DNA of 64,000 nucleotides from Yoonia sp. G8-12 (GTDB taxonomy: Bacteria > Pseudomonadota > Alphaproteobacteria > Rhodobacterales > Rhodobacteraceae). The notes under the pieces were generated by a model that did not search any database, was not told the DNA's origin, and was given only the letters and a program-made list of their open reading frames with translations. Positions 1 to 9,900 of this stretch are shown one piece after another. A program made the position numbers and the translations under genes. Location: positions 1,178,001 to 1,242,000 of the forward strand of contig NZ_CP151762.1 of the NCBI RefSeq assembly GCF_038443675.1. The letters are read 5' to 3'. How positions within the stretch are numbered: the first letter of the stretch is position 1; the number at the start of each line of letters is the position of its first letter.

Positions 1-349
1 CATGTCAGTAAAATGGATACGGATCTGCGGGTGTGCTTTTGTCAAATTATCTGCTTTCGCTGACCAAAGGCGCAGATTTCACTATGCCGATCCGCTATAC
101 GCTATCGCGCTCGCTCCTGACGGTCCAGCAGACAAATTTAGCGCGAAACATGGCGCACCCGAGAAGAGCCATTTTCGTTTCCAATGGCTTTCTGCTAATT
201 CCTTACTAGGTATTATTATCATTATTTATCATATCGTTATAGTCCTACTAGGCTTAAGGATGCCTCAGGACGTCGGCCATATTCTAGGGGAAGGATTGGG
301 TGAACTGATTTATGGCGCTCGATGGCAGATCAGGACCTTTGACGACGAC
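1..349. other. Island left edge, no recognised gene
   Basis: An open frame runs through here into the relaxase remnant, but its first 115 or so residues match no family I recognise and include a low-complexity isoleucine-rich stretch around 210-245. The DNA is visibly AT-richer than the genes that follow. I read it as junction or decayed mobile-element sequence. Confidence 0.4.
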
Positions 350-514
350 CTAAATGGCACGGCCTATGCAGTGATCGATGGCGAGCTCGGCTTCAAGCTC
401 GTCCCGTGGACACCCTCCATTGAGAAACATCTTGGCAGGCACATCAGTGGCATCACCCGCAGCAATGGGGGCGTAGCTTGGAACCTCGGTCGTGAACGTG
501 GCATCGGGCTTTAG
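350..514 (+). pseudogene. Relaxase C-terminal remnant (DUF3363 type)
   Basis: The last 54 residues of this frame read like the extreme C-terminus of VirD2-like conjugative relaxases carrying DUF3363: an AVIDGELGFKLVPW segment, then a PSIEKHLGRHISG segment, ending in GRERGIGL right before the stop. In the family this tail closes a protein of roughly 600 residues or more. Here the upstream part of the frame has no relaxase catalytic tyrosine or HUH motif within the window, so this is a remnant or the fragment left at an island edge. Together with the traG piece near 25,900 it suggests that the intervening 25 kb was cargo of a conjugative element. Family assignment is from memory of the tail consensus. 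Confidence 0.65.
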
Positions 515-707
515 TTGCCACCTCCTGCCGACCAGCAGCAACCAAGCCACCTTGTCCGCCGCTGTCCTTCTTGACCACCATTCCATCGCGAAGACAAACC
601 GGTCGGGTGAGAAAAGCGAAACGGGTGCCACAGCCTGCGACGATCTCACTGATGTGCATTCAGCATCACCGTGGTGTGCGATCAAACGATGCGCGCAGGG
701 AAAGTTT
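515..707. other. Gap between relaxase remnant and permease
   Basis: About 190 bases with short overlapping frames on both strands, none of which I recognise. No operator copy, tRNA or hairpin seen. Confidence 0.4.
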
Positions 708-1928
708 CTACAAAAGACTGGTGCCAAACAGTAACAAGCTGGCAGCGACCCCAAGATATGGGACGATGACGGGCACCCGGTAGTAGTTCATTGTCGGCGG
801 GTCGCGGTGCTTCAGACGGATCAATGCCAAGTTGACCAGGATAAATACGGCCAAGACGACTTGAGATGTACGTTCCGCCAATGCCTCGATGGGGAGGGTC
901 TGCGTCAGCACCATGATGATCGCAGCGACACAGAGAGTGGCAATGACAGGTGTCTGAAAGCGTGGCGCGACCCGTGCAAAAACCGCAGGTAGATGCCCAC
1001 GGTCCGCTAATCCATAAAGCACCCGCGACGCCATGATCATCTGTATCAATACGCCGTTCACCGTCGCCACAACGGCAATAGCCCCGAACCCCTGCTGGAT
1101 CCGCGGTGATGCATCTTCAAAGACAAGAGCCAAGGGCGCGTCTGAAAGAGCCAGCTTTTCAAGCGGGACCGCGAACAAGACGGCAGTGGTTGTGGCCACA
1201 TAAATCAAGGTGGCCAGAACAAGCGTCCAGATAATCGCTTTGGGCATTGTTTGTGTGGGGTCTTTCACCTCTTCTGCGACATTGGCCATGTCCTCAAAGC
1301 CAACAAAAGCAAAAAAGGCCAACAAGGATGCGGCTCCAATACCGGCCCAATGCGGCCCCGACAGGTCTGGCAGCATTTCGGTGAACGGGACGCCTGCCGG
1401 ATCAGCTTCGCCAAACCCCCAGTAAATGACAAAGAGAAGCCCCGAGATTTCAATGACAGTGATCACTGCCGCTACGACGACTGACTGCGTAATCCCCCAA
1501 AGGGCGATCAATGCCATCAACCCAACGACGCCGATTGTCAGGATGGGTTCGGCAATGCCTGTCAGCGGATGCAGGTATGACGCGGCCCCGATGGACACGG
1601 CAGACGCCGAAATGATGCCTGACGCGGCGACAGACAGCCCGACCAGCACCGTCAGCCAATTGCGTTGAAATCCCGCTTCAACATATGCAGCTTCGCCCGC
1701 GCTTACGGGATAGCGTGTCGATAATTCAGCGTAGGAGAACGCCGTAAAGGCAACGACAGCGGCCGCAACCAGAAAGGCAATCGGGGCATAAGGTCCGGCT
1801 TGCCCTGCAGTCGCGCCAATCAAAACATAGATGCCCGCGCCGACGGTCACGCCAAGACCGTAAAGTATCAGCAGTGGCGTATTCAATGAGCGGCGGAGTT
1901 TTTGCGGTTCAGCCTCAATCGTTGTCAT
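708..1928 (-). CDS. APC-family amino acid permease
   Basis: A 406-residue polytopic inner-membrane protein of the amino acid-polyamine-organocation (APC) superfamily, predicted to move an amino acid or amine by proton coupling. The first transmembrane segment carries a glycine-rich GVTVGAGIYVLIG turn, typical of APC helix 1. About twelve hydrophobic segments follow, with a conserved-looking FVGFEDMANVAEEVKDP segment near residue 210. It is slightly shorter at the C-terminus than many homologues. It is the last gene of an SDR, NodT, permease unit and starts 18 bases after the outer-membrane factor stops. Substrate cannot be told from the sequence. Its place in an efflux regulon hints at export or uptake of the compound being handled, which is inference. 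Confidence 0.85.
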   Translation of the reverse strand: MTTIEAEPQKLRRSLNTPLLILYGLGVTVGAGIYVLIGATAGQAGPYAPIAFLVAAAVVAFTAFSYAELSTRYPVSAGEAAYVEAGFQRNWLTVLVGLSVAASGIISASAVSIGAASYLHPLTGIAEPILTIGVVGLMALIALWGITQSVVVAAVITVIEISGLLFVIYWGFGEADPAGVPFTEMLPDLSGPHWAGIGAASLLAFFAFVGFEDMANVAEEVKDPTQTMPKAIIWTLVLATLIYVATTTAVLFAVPLEKLALSDAPLALVFEDASPRIQQGFGAIAVVATVNGVLIQMIMASRVLYGLADRGHLPAVFARVAPRFQTPVIATLCVAAIIMVLTQTLPIEALAERTSQVVLAVFILVNLALIRLKHRDPPTMNYYRVPVIVPYLGVAASLLLFGTSLL

Positions 1929-1946
1929 AGCATTCTCGCTTACCGG

Positions 1947-3302
1947 TCAGTTTGGCGTGGCTATTGCCCAGCCATTGCCCGTGGAAATCTGGAGTCTGAC
2001 CCAAGCGGTGCTCGCATCACGTACTGCTGCAGCCAAAGACAGGCGCGCAGCCGCAGCCGCACGTTCGGCATCCAGAAGATCAAGCAGTGACGACGACCCG
2101 CCTTCATATGACGCCCGCGTGAGATCCAGCAGACGCTCGTTCGAAGTGACCACATCGCGCAATGCCGCGACTTCCCTTCGGGCGCGGATGTTGGTGCTGG
2201 TCGCCGTCTGAACCTCTTCGACCGCCGACAGAACCGCAGCGCGCCAGTTCAGTTCGGCTTCGCGCGCGGCTGAAACCGCCACGTCGCGATTGGCACGCAG
2301 AAAGCCTTGGTTGAAAACCGGCATCGTGACCGTCGGCCCGAAACCCCAAGTTGTGGCAGTGCGATCAGTAATTGATCCGCTTATGTCCAAGGATGGATAT
2401 AACTGCGCCTCGGCCACACCAATGGCAGCAACTGCGGCGGCATAGCGCCGTTCTGCAGCCAGCACATCAGGCCGGTTGCGCAACAGATTGGCCGGAATAC
2501 CGGTTTGCGCCGACGCTGGCGGAAAGAGTTGTGGCGCGCCGCGTTGCAACTCGGTCAGGATGGGGCCGGCGGGCTCGGCCAGCAGTGTCGCAATGCGAAA
2601 GACACTGAGATTGAAACCGTTTTCCAACGGCGGCAGATTTGCCTTGGCACTGTCCAGTTGTGCCTGCGCCTGCGCGACCTCGAGATCAGCGGCGGAGCCG
2701 ATCTCACGCTGGCTCAGCACGAGGTTCAGTGTGCGCTGACGGCTGGCAACCGTCTGGCGGGTCAGCTCCAGTGCTTCCTGAAAGTATCGCGCGTCGGCAT
2801 AGCCACCAATGACGGCCGAAAGATAGGCCAGACGGACTGTGCCGGCGTCGAATTGGGCGGCCTGATATCCGGCGAACGTCTGCTCGCGTCCACGCCGGAC
2901 GCCGCCAAAAAGGTCGAGGATGAATGTGCCGCTCAGCGTCGCTCTGTCATTTGTGACGGTTGGCAAGCCCTCACCGCCGTCACGCTGGGTTGTTGCGGTC
3001 AGTCCACCTTGGGTCTGCGCATTCAAACCGGTCGTGCCCAACCGAGCTTCGGCGGTCTGGATCCGTTCGAATGCCGTCTGAATGTCGAGGTTCTGGTTCA
3101 AGCCGCGCGCGACCAATGTGTCGAACCGCCGGTCGTTGAACCCCGTCCACCAATCCGAAACCGAACGTGTTGCCAAAGGTTGCGCATCACCGCCGACAAA
3201 ACGTGCAGAAACGTCCGCCGATGGTGCCACATAGTCAGGGCCGACGGCGGCGCAACCTGCGAGGGCCACGAGTGCCATTGCCTTAAAGGGACGAGAGTTC
3301 AT
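1947..3302 (-). CDS. NodT-family outer-membrane efflux lipoprotein
   Basis: A 451-residue outer-membrane factor, the TolC/OprM-like channel for tripartite pumps. The N-terminus has a lipoprotein signal with an ALAGC lipobox (Cys17), followed by the PDYVAP start typical of NodT/OprM proteins. Two outer-membrane efflux repeats follow, with long alpha-helical stretches around residues 70-240 and 270-440. A purine-rich GAGGGAG precedes the ATG. It lies between the SDR and the APC permease on the minus strand, behind the operator at 4201. The RND adaptor and pump lie across the divergent region at 5638-10075 and have no outer-membrane partner beside them, so this channel is the likely third component. 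It may also serve the two ABC exporters. Confidence 0.9.
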   Translation of the reverse strand: MNSRPFKAMALVALAGCAAVGPDYVAPSADVSARFVGGDAQPLATRSVSDWWTGFNDRRFDTLVARGLNQNLDIQTAFERIQTAEARLGTTGLNAQTQGGLTATTQRDGGEGLPTVTNDRATLSGTFILDLFGGVRRGREQTFAGYQAAQFDAGTVRLAYLSAVIGGYADARYFQEALELTRQTVASRQRTLNLVLSQREIGSAADLEVAQAQAQLDSAKANLPPLENGFNLSVFRIATLLAEPAGPILTELQRGAPQLFPPASAQTGIPANLLRNRPDVLAAERRYAAAVAAIGVAEAQLYPSLDISGSITDRTATTWGFGPTVTMPVFNQGFLRANRDVAVSAAREAELNWRAAVLSAVEEVQTATSTNIRARREVAALRDVVTSNERLLDLTRASYEGGSSSLLDLLDAERAAAAARLSLAAAVRDASTAWVRLQISTGNGWAIATPN

Positions 3303-3314
3303 TTCAATGCTCCC

Positions 3315-4085
3315 TCAACCAGCCGACATGCCGCCATCGACCGGGTATTGCGCCCCGGTGATGAAGGCTGAAGCGTCGCTTGCAAGGAACAGCACAAGCT
3401 GTGCGACATCCATGCTCTCGCCATAGCGGCCAAGTGGAATGGTGGCCTCAAGTCCTTGTTTCACTTCCGTGCTGTGCCCCGGATTGAAGCCCTCTTCCAG
3501 CGACCGCATCATGCGGGTGTTGATGGGGGATGGGTGCACCGAATTGACGCGTACACCGGCGGGTGCCGCCTCGATCGCGGCCGCTTTGGTCAACCCGACG
3601 ACCGCATGCTTCGAGGTAGTGTAGGGGGCGACGTTCGCACTGCCCTGCAGCCCGGCAATCGACGACATGTTGATGATGCTGCCACTACCTTGGCCGATCA
3701 TCACGGGTAGAACGTGCTGCAGTCCCAGAAACGCGCCGCGCACATTCACCGCCATCACGCGGTCGAAATCCGCGATTGTCTGATCGACCAGAGGTGCCAC
3801 GCGGCCTTCGATGCCCGCGTTGTTGAAGAATACATCGATACGACCGAACGCACCGATGGTCGCAGCGACATACGCTTCAGTCATGTCGGGGTCCGAGACA
3901 TCGGCGGCAAAGCTGCGGATATCACCCAGCGGGGACAGCTCCGCGACCGCTGCGTCGAGATCGGGTTGCTTAAGATCGACGATCATGACGCGTGCACCTT
4001 CGCGCAGAAACAGGCGCGCGGTTTCAAGTCCGATCCCTGCAGCGCCCCCGGTGATGAGGGCCGTCTTATTTTCAAGCTGGGTCAT
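3315..4085 (-). CDS. SDR-family oxidoreductase
   Basis: A 256-residue classical short-chain dehydrogenase/reductase, NAD(P)(H)-dependent. It has TGGAAGIG at 12-19 for cofactor binding, NNAG at 88-91, the active-site serines at 141-142 and the YxxxK pair Tyr155/Lys159. The C-terminus ends in a typical PVDGGMSAG. I place the start at the ATG at 4085, seven bases after AAAGGA, because the longer frame upstream adds 36 residues that do not look like an SDR N-terminus. Asp37 at the end of strand 2 suggests NAD(H) preference, an inference from family rules. It is the first gene of the SDR, NodT, permease unit controlled from the operator at 4201. Substrate unknown. Confidence 0.9.
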   Translation of the reverse strand: MTQLENKTALITGGAAGIGLETARLFLREGARVMIVDLKQPDLDAAVAELSPLGDIRSFAADVSDPDMTEAYVAATIGAFGRIDVFFNNAGIEGRVAPLVDQTIADFDRVMAVNVRGAFLGLQHVLPVMIGQGSGSIINMSSIAGLQGSANVAPYTTSKHAVVGLTKAAAIEAAPAGVRVNSVHPSPINTRMMRSLEEGFNPGHSTEVKQGLEATIPLGRYGESMDVAQLVLFLASDASAFITGAQYPVDGGMSAG

Positions 4086-4200
4086 GGCGCATCCTTTCAT
4101 AATCAGAACCAAGGCCGACCCACGATTTCGTCCACTGACGCTCTGGGGATCGGCGTTTGACTTTTGGCTAAACCTACCAACAGGCTGATGCAAGTATTTA

Positions 4201-4218
4201 TTTCAGTTTAAACTGAAC
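4201..4218. promoter_or_regulatory. Regulon operator copy 1
   Basis: TTTCAGTTTAAACTGAAC: a perfect 16-bp palindrome at 4202-4217, and the best copy of the five-member repeat. It lies 116 bases upstream of the SDR start, between the SDR unit and the end of the hydrolase gene, so it most likely controls the minus-strand SDR-NodT-permease unit. The proposed binder is the GbsR/MarR-type protein encoded at 20896-21372; that pairing is inference from co-occurrence. Confidence 0.8.
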
Positions 4219-4348
4219 AAACTACCTGCATTGAAAAGTTGAATAGGTATCAAGACCGGATCACTTGCCTGACGTCCCCTTGGAAATCAAAGCGCCTTTC
4301 CCATACTGAGTCACCGAAGGAACCGGTCGCTCTCGGGCCGAAAGAACA

Positions 4349-5449
4349 TCATTCCGGCAACCGCAGTACGACCTGAACGGCCTGAATGGCACCATCGTCA
4401 GGAGGTGGCGCTGGCAAGCCATTTTCCCGAAGCCCCCGCAAAAGCGAGATAGCAACCGGCGAGGTAGCGGGAATGAGGTGATCGTTGTCGCCGTTGCCCC
4501 GGATTTCGCCCAGATCAACGATGGTAACGCGGTAGGCCGCCAAACGGCGGATGTCTTCGATTGATCCGAGCCGCTGCGTTTGCCCCGAAAGGCGTGCGGA
4601 TAGGCGCAAGGCCCGATCCCGTTGCGACACAACGATCACGAAAGGGTCCGGGAGCGGGTCAATGCGATCAAGCTGTGTCTGGAACACGTCCACATCTATG
4701 TCAGGCGACAGCAGTACGACGCCTTCCAGGCGTCCGTTGAGCGCAGTATTTCCCCCAATGGACATCTGCCGGAGCGTTTCCGTCACAAGTTGCCCGCCCA
4801 TTGAATGGCCAACCAACAGGATGCGACGGTCTTGTTGCCGACCAAGGTCCGCCAACAAACCCTCAAGCGCATCGCGTGCGAAAATCGCACTGTCGCGATC
4901 ATAGATATATCCAAGGGGCTCCGCTGCCGACGGCCAAGCGAACAGCACCTGTGGGCCCGTCATTTGATAGTCGTGTGCAATCTGCGCTTGCCGGTACGTC
5001 GCCTCGGCGAGGGTCATGTTGTAGCCTGGAACAAAAACAACGATCACATCATCCGATGCTCCGGGTTGGGTCTGAATAGCGCGTCGGAATCCCGACGCCT
5101 CCGGGTAGGACCAGGCACCCGCAACGCCGAATCCTTCCCCGTCGCGGGCCCATTCAATCTGTCCGACTTCATGTTCGGCAGGGATCGACACATCAATGCG
5201 TCCGTACCGCAGAGTGCGCACGCGGTCCCCGGAAAGAGCCAAGAGCGACGGGCCGTCCCGCTGCGTGGCAACAAAGATGGTTTGGGTCGCAAGTGGCGCG
5301 GTTTGCGGTGAAAACGCTTCGAAGTAGCCGCGTGGGGAGCACCCGCTCAAAATCAGAATAGCCAAGCTGATGCCGACCATAATCAAGCGCGCGCGGAGCG
5401 GCCCAGCATTGGTCATTTCGTTGGCCGGAGCGGTACCGTGTCCCATCAT
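4349..5449 (-). CDS. Alpha/beta-hydrolase lipoprotein (DUF900-like)
   Basis: A 366-residue predicted lipoprotein esterase. The start at 5449 is chosen for AGAGG eight bases upstream; an ATG eleven codons later is possible. A hydrophobic segment ends in an ILSGC lipobox (Cys37), so the protein should be membrane-anchored facing the periplasm. The hydrolase core carries a VFVPGYNMT oxyanion-side strand and the nucleophile elbow GHSMGG with Ser216. The overall pattern (ATQRD near the N-terminus, then VFVPGYN, then GHSMGG) resembles the DUF900 esterase/lipase group. It is transcribed away from the RND operon, with operator copy 2 in the shared gap. Substrate unknown; a role in processing an envelope-active compound is inferred from context only. 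Confidence 0.8.
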   Translation of the reverse strand: MMGHGTAPANEMTNAGPLRARLIMVGISLAILILSGCSPRGYFEAFSPQTAPLATQTIFVATQRDGPSLLALSGDRVRTLRYGRIDVSIPAEHEVGQIEWARDGEGFGVAGAWSYPEASGFRRAIQTQPGASDDVIVVFVPGYNMTLAEATYRQAQIAHDYQMTGPQVLFAWPSAAEPLGYIYDRDSAIFARDALEGLLADLGRQQDRRILLVGHSMGGQLVTETLRQMSIGGNTALNGRLEGVVLLSPDIDVDVFQTQLDRIDPLPDPFVIVVSQRDRALRLSARLSGQTQRLGSIEDIRRLAAYRVTIVDLGEIRGNGDNDHLIPATSPVAISLLRGLRENGLPAPPPDDGAIQAVQVVLRLPE

Positions 5450-5576
5450 GGGCAGACCTCTTTCAATTCTAACGCGCAGATATGCGCAATCACCCTTTTG
5501 CATAGGCGGTTCAATTCATCGCCAGAATGCGATCCGTTGTCACCATAAGTGGCAGTTGTAGCAAGTTCAACATATT

Positions 5577-5594
5577 GTTCAGTATTGACTGAAC
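5577..5594. promoter_or_regulatory. Regulon operator copy 2
   Basis: GTTCAGTATTGACTGAAC, with perfect 7-bp arms and an ATTG centre. It sits between the divergent hydrolase (start 5449) and RND adaptor (start 5638) genes. A TTGACT inside its right half, followed 16 bases later by TATGTT, could be the promoter for the RND operon, in which case bound regulator would block the -35 element. Confidence 0.8.
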
Positions 5595-5637
5595 GTTTGG
5601 AACGTATATGTTGCCGGGAATCAACTGGAGTGCCAAG

Positions 5638-6906
5638 ATGAGCCCCGAGACAAACAAAATCACCCCCGCAGATCAGAAATCTGCACAGACCAAACAGCCC
5701 AGCGCAAAGCCGGACTGGGCCAAATCCGACAGCCAACTCGGCCGCGAGGCGCGCATGGCGGCGGGCCAACCGAGCCGCCGTCGTCGCTGGCCATGGGTGG
5801 CGGGGCTTGTTGTTCTGGCAGCAGTGGCAGGCGGGTATTATTATTACGACGCACAGTTTGCGCCGCAGGCCACCGCGGTTGCTCCGGTGGACGTCGCGGA
5901 ACCGGTCCAGGCCGCGATGCAGATCAACCCTGATGAAATGGGGGTGTTACAGCCGCAACGTCTGGAACGCCGTGTGCGGGTATCGGGCACATTGGCGCCT
6001 TGGCGCAGCACGCAACTTTCGTCCCAGACGGGTGGAGAGATTGAGGACGTCACGGTGCGTCCCGGCGACACTGTGGAGGCCGGAGACCTCTTGGTCCAGA
6101 TCGACACCGAGAACCTTTTGCTGGAGCTGGATCAGGCCCGCAGCAACGTCGCAGCCACGCGGGCGCAACTGGCGCTTGCCGAAGTTCAACTCGACCGGAT
6201 CCGCGCGCTTGTCGACAGGGGTGTCACAACGTCCTCCAGCCTCGATGAAGCCCAAAGCAGTGTCACGCAATTGAATGCGAGCCTTGATGCGCTTGATGAT
6301 CAGGTCGCGGGGGCAGAGCTGCGTTTGCGCAACGCAACGGTCCGCGCTCCGTTTTCTGGCATCGTCTCCAGCCGCGCGATCGAGCCGGGGCAATATGTTG
6401 GTGTTGGTACACCGCTGATCAGCATCGTGGACCTTTCAACCGTCGAAATGCGCGCCAACGCCGCCGTTGCCGACGGGGCGCTGTTGCAACGCGACCAATC
6501 GGTCATCATCAGCGTGGACGGCGTCGAAGGCCGCAGCTTTGAAGGCCGTGTGGCGCGGATCAATCCGGTCGCCGAAGAAGGCACACGCACGATCCCCGTT
6601 TACGTGATGATCGAGAACCCTGACGGTATTCTGCTCGGAGGAATGTTCGCCTCGGCGCAAGTGGTCGTCGATGCCGTTGAGGATGCGATTGCCATGCCGA
6701 CACGCGCGCTGCGCGAAGATGTGGAAGGTGCCTACGTCCTGCGCATCGAAGGGGATGCTCTTGTGCGTCAAGCCATCGAGACAGGCGGGACATGGGGCGG
6801 ACGGCTCACCCAGATCACTTCGGGCCTTGAGACAGGACAAAGGGTCGTGACGGCCCCCCTGCCCGCGCTGCAACCCGGCGACACCGTCGCACTCGTGGAG
6901 AATTGA
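5638..6906 (+). CDS. RND periplasmic adaptor (HlyD/MFP family)
   Basis: A 422-residue membrane-fusion protein joining the inner-membrane RND pump to the outer-membrane factor. I start it at the ATG at 5638, seven bases after GGAG; a frame ten codons longer lacks a ribosome site. An unusual hydrophilic N-terminal cytoplasmic stretch of about 55 residues, ending in RRRRW, precedes the single transmembrane helix. After that come the beta-barrel/lipoyl half motif (QTGGEIEDVTVRPGDTV), an alpha-hairpin coiled coil around residues 155-225 and the returning lipoyl half (VRAPFSGIVSSR). The RND pump starts four bases after its stop, so the pair is surely co-transcribed. Confidence 0.92.
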   Translation: MSPETNKITPADQKSAQTKQPSAKPDWAKSDSQLGREARMAAGQPSRRRRWPWVAGLVVLAAVAGGYYYYDAQFAPQATAVAPVDVAEPVQAAMQINPDEMGVLQPQRLERRVRVSGTLAPWRSTQLSSQTGGEIEDVTVRPGDTVEAGDLLVQIDTENLLLELDQARSNVAATRAQLALAEVQLDRIRALVDRGVTTSSSLDEAQSSVTQLNASLDALDDQVAGAELRLRNATVRAPFSGIVSSRAIEPGQYVGVGTPLISIVDLSTVEMRANAAVADGALLQRDQSVIISVDGVEGRSFEGRVARINPVAEEGTRTIPVYVMIENPDGILLGGMFASAQVVVDAVEDAIAMPTRALREDVEGAYVLRIEGDALVRQAIETGGTWGGRLTQITSGLETGQRVVTAPLPALQPGDTVALVEN

Positions 6907-6910
6907 TCCG

Positions 6911-9900
6911 ATGTTTTTGACCCGTATCAGCGTAGCCCAACCCGTTTTCGCGACCATGATCATGGCTGCGCTTATGGTGATCGGCATCTATTCGTTCCAG
7001 CGCCTGCCCATCGAACAGCTCCCCGATGTTGATTTCCCGGTCGTGGCGGTCGTGGTGTCCTATCCCGGGGCCTCACCCGAAGCGGTCGAAACCGACATCA
7101 TCGAGCCAATCGAAGATGCCGTGAACACGATCAGCGGTATTGACAGCATTCAGGCGACAGCACGCTCTGGCGAAGCGATGATCGTGCTGATGTTCGATCT
7201 TGGCATCGACAGTTCTGTCGCGGCACAGGACGTGCGCGACCGGATCGCCACGGTCGAGGCCATGCTGCCCGACAGCGCCAACGATCCGATGCTGTTCAAG
7301 TTCGACCCGTCCGAACTGCCGGTCCTGTCGCTCGCCGTCAGTTCCCAATCCCTGTCACTGCGCGACCTGACGGCCCTGACAGAAGATGTGATCGAACCGC
7401 GCCTGTCGATCATCCCCGGCGTAGGCCGCGCCACGGTCGTGGGCGGCGTACCCCGCCAGCTGAACGTTCTGATTGATCCAGACCGGCTGACTGCTTTCGG
7501 CGTCGGCGTGGCAGAGGTCACCGCAGCCCTGAGGGCGGAAAACCAGAACCTGCCCGCAGGCGATATTGAAATGGGCCTTGAGGTCCAGACGATACAGGTC
7601 GAAGGCCGGATCGAGGATGCGGAAGAGTTTCTCGACATCATTGTCTCGCGCCAGGGCGGTCAGCCTGTGCGGCTGCGCGATGTCGCAACCCTGGTCGATG
7701 GCGAGGCCGAGGCTTTCAGCCTTGCTTTGCTGAACGGCGAGCAGGCGCTGGCCGTCGATGTGGTCAAAACACAGGGTGCGAACACCGTTGGCGTCGCAGA
7801 AGAAATCCGCCACGCCATCGAAGATTTGATGGATGGCGCCCTGCCCGATGACGTGACCATCGAGATCGTGCGCGACAACGCCTTGCCGGTGGAACAATCC
7901 TATCATGGTGTTCAAAGTATGATGATCGAGGGCGCGGGCCTTGCCGTGCTGATCGTGTTCCTGTTCCTGAACTCGTGGCGCTCGACGGTCATCACAGGCC
8001 TGACCCTGCCGATTTCGGTGATCGGGACGATGACGGTGATCTATGCGCTTGGCTTTACGCTCAACATCATGACCCTGCTGGCGCTCAGCCTTGCCATCGG
8101 CCTGCTGATCGACGACGCGATCGTGGTGCGTGAAAACATCATGCGGCACCTGCATATGGGCAAATCGCACAAGCAAGCGGCCCTCGAAGGCACCAACGAG
8201 ATCGGGTTGGCCGTGTTGGCCACCACCCTGTCCATCGTGGCAGTTTTCCTGCCCGTGGCCTTCATGGACGGGATCATCGGGCGGTTCTTCCTGCAATTTG
8301 GTGTAACCGTTTCGGTTGCGGTGCTGATTTCACTGTTCATCGCCTTTACGCTTGATCCGATGCTGTCCTCGGTCTGGTATGACCCCGCCGCAGAACCGGA
8401 CGCAAAACGCGGCCCCTTGGGCAAACTGGTGGCAGTCTTTGGCCGTTTCTTCGACTGGCTCGCCCTCGGCTACCGCTCAGTGCTGCGCTGGTGCCTGCGC
8501 CACCGGATCACCACGCTGGGCATCGCCGTCGCAGCCTTTGTCGGCAGTTTCGCCATTGTGCCACTGGTGGGTGTCGAATTCGTGCCGCCAGAGGACAACA
8601 GCCAGTTTCAGGTCAATGTCGAGACACCTGTTGGATCGTCGCTCGACTACACCGCAGGCAAGGTGCGCCAGATCGACCGCGTCTTGCGCGACTTCCCGGA
8701 AGTCATCAGCACCTATTCGACAGTGAACGCGGGCACCAGTTCCGGCGGTCAGAATACAGCCTCTATCGTGGTGGCCATGCTCCCGCCGTCCGAGCGCGAG
8801 CGCAGCCCGCAGGACATGACCGATCCGGTGCGCGAGGCGTTGTCCCGCATCCCCGGCATTGATACTGTGATCGGCGCAGCGGGTGGCCTTGGCGGGCTGG
8901 AAGCGCCTGTGCAGATCAACATGTTCGGTGACAACCTTGATGTTCTGGCCCCGCTGGCGGATCGCCTTGTGCGCCAGATGCAGACGATCGAAGGCCTCGT
9001 GGATGTGGAAAGCAGCCTTGACGCGGCACAACCCGTTCTTGGTGTGCGCGTGAACCGCGAAGCAGCCAGCGATCTGGGCGTGAACCTGCAACAGGTGGGC
9101 GCGACATTGCGCCCGATGCTGGGTGGCGAGGAAGTCACCGACTGGACCTCACCTGACGGGCGCAACTTTACCGTCATGGTCCGCCTGCCCGCCGAGATGC
9201 GTAATGACATCGAGGTTCTGCGTGCCCTCCCTATCGCGCAAAGCGGTACCACAGGCAGCAGCGAAATGGTGCGTCTGGATCAGGTGGCTGAGATCGTGGA
9301 GAGCTTTGGTCCCTCAACCATCGAGCGGATGGACCTGTCCCGACAGGTTACGGTCACGGCAAACCTGACCGGCGGGCTGACCCTCGGCGAGGTCATGCCG
9401 GAAATTCAGGATGCGATGGACGCACTGAACATGCCTGCGGGCTACCGCGTGCAGGCGGGCGGCGATGCCGAACAACTGAATGAAACAGCGGCGGCGGCGG
9501 GATCGGCCCTGCTCTTGGCAGTGGTGTTCATCTACCTCGTACTCGCGTCGCAGTTCGGATCGTTCCTGCAACCCATCGCGATCATGTTCGCCTTGCCGCT
9601 TGCCCTGATCGGCGTGCTGCTGGGGTTGCTGGTGGGTGGCTCGACGCTCAACATGTTCTCGATGATCGGCTTTATCATGCTCATGGGGCTGGTCGTGAAA
9701 AATGCGATCCTGCTGGTGGACAATGCCAACCAGCATACGCGGGCCGGCATGAACCTTTACGATGCTTTGCTTGAGGCAGGCAGCACCCGGTTCCGCCCGA
9801 TCATCATGACAACGCTCGCGATGATCTTTGGTATGCTGCCACTGGCGTTGAACATCCACGAAGGCTCGGGACAGAACGCGCCGATGGCCCATGCGGTGAT

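Noticed and set aside
350..754. Minus-strand 134-residue frame opposite the relaxase tail
   Set aside because: The plus strand gives a recognisable relaxase C-terminus, and this frame shows no family pattern, so it is a shadow.
4261..4632. 123-residue minus-strand frame at the end of the hydrolase gene
   Set aside because: It overlaps the hydrolase coding sequence in another frame and shows no recognisable domain.
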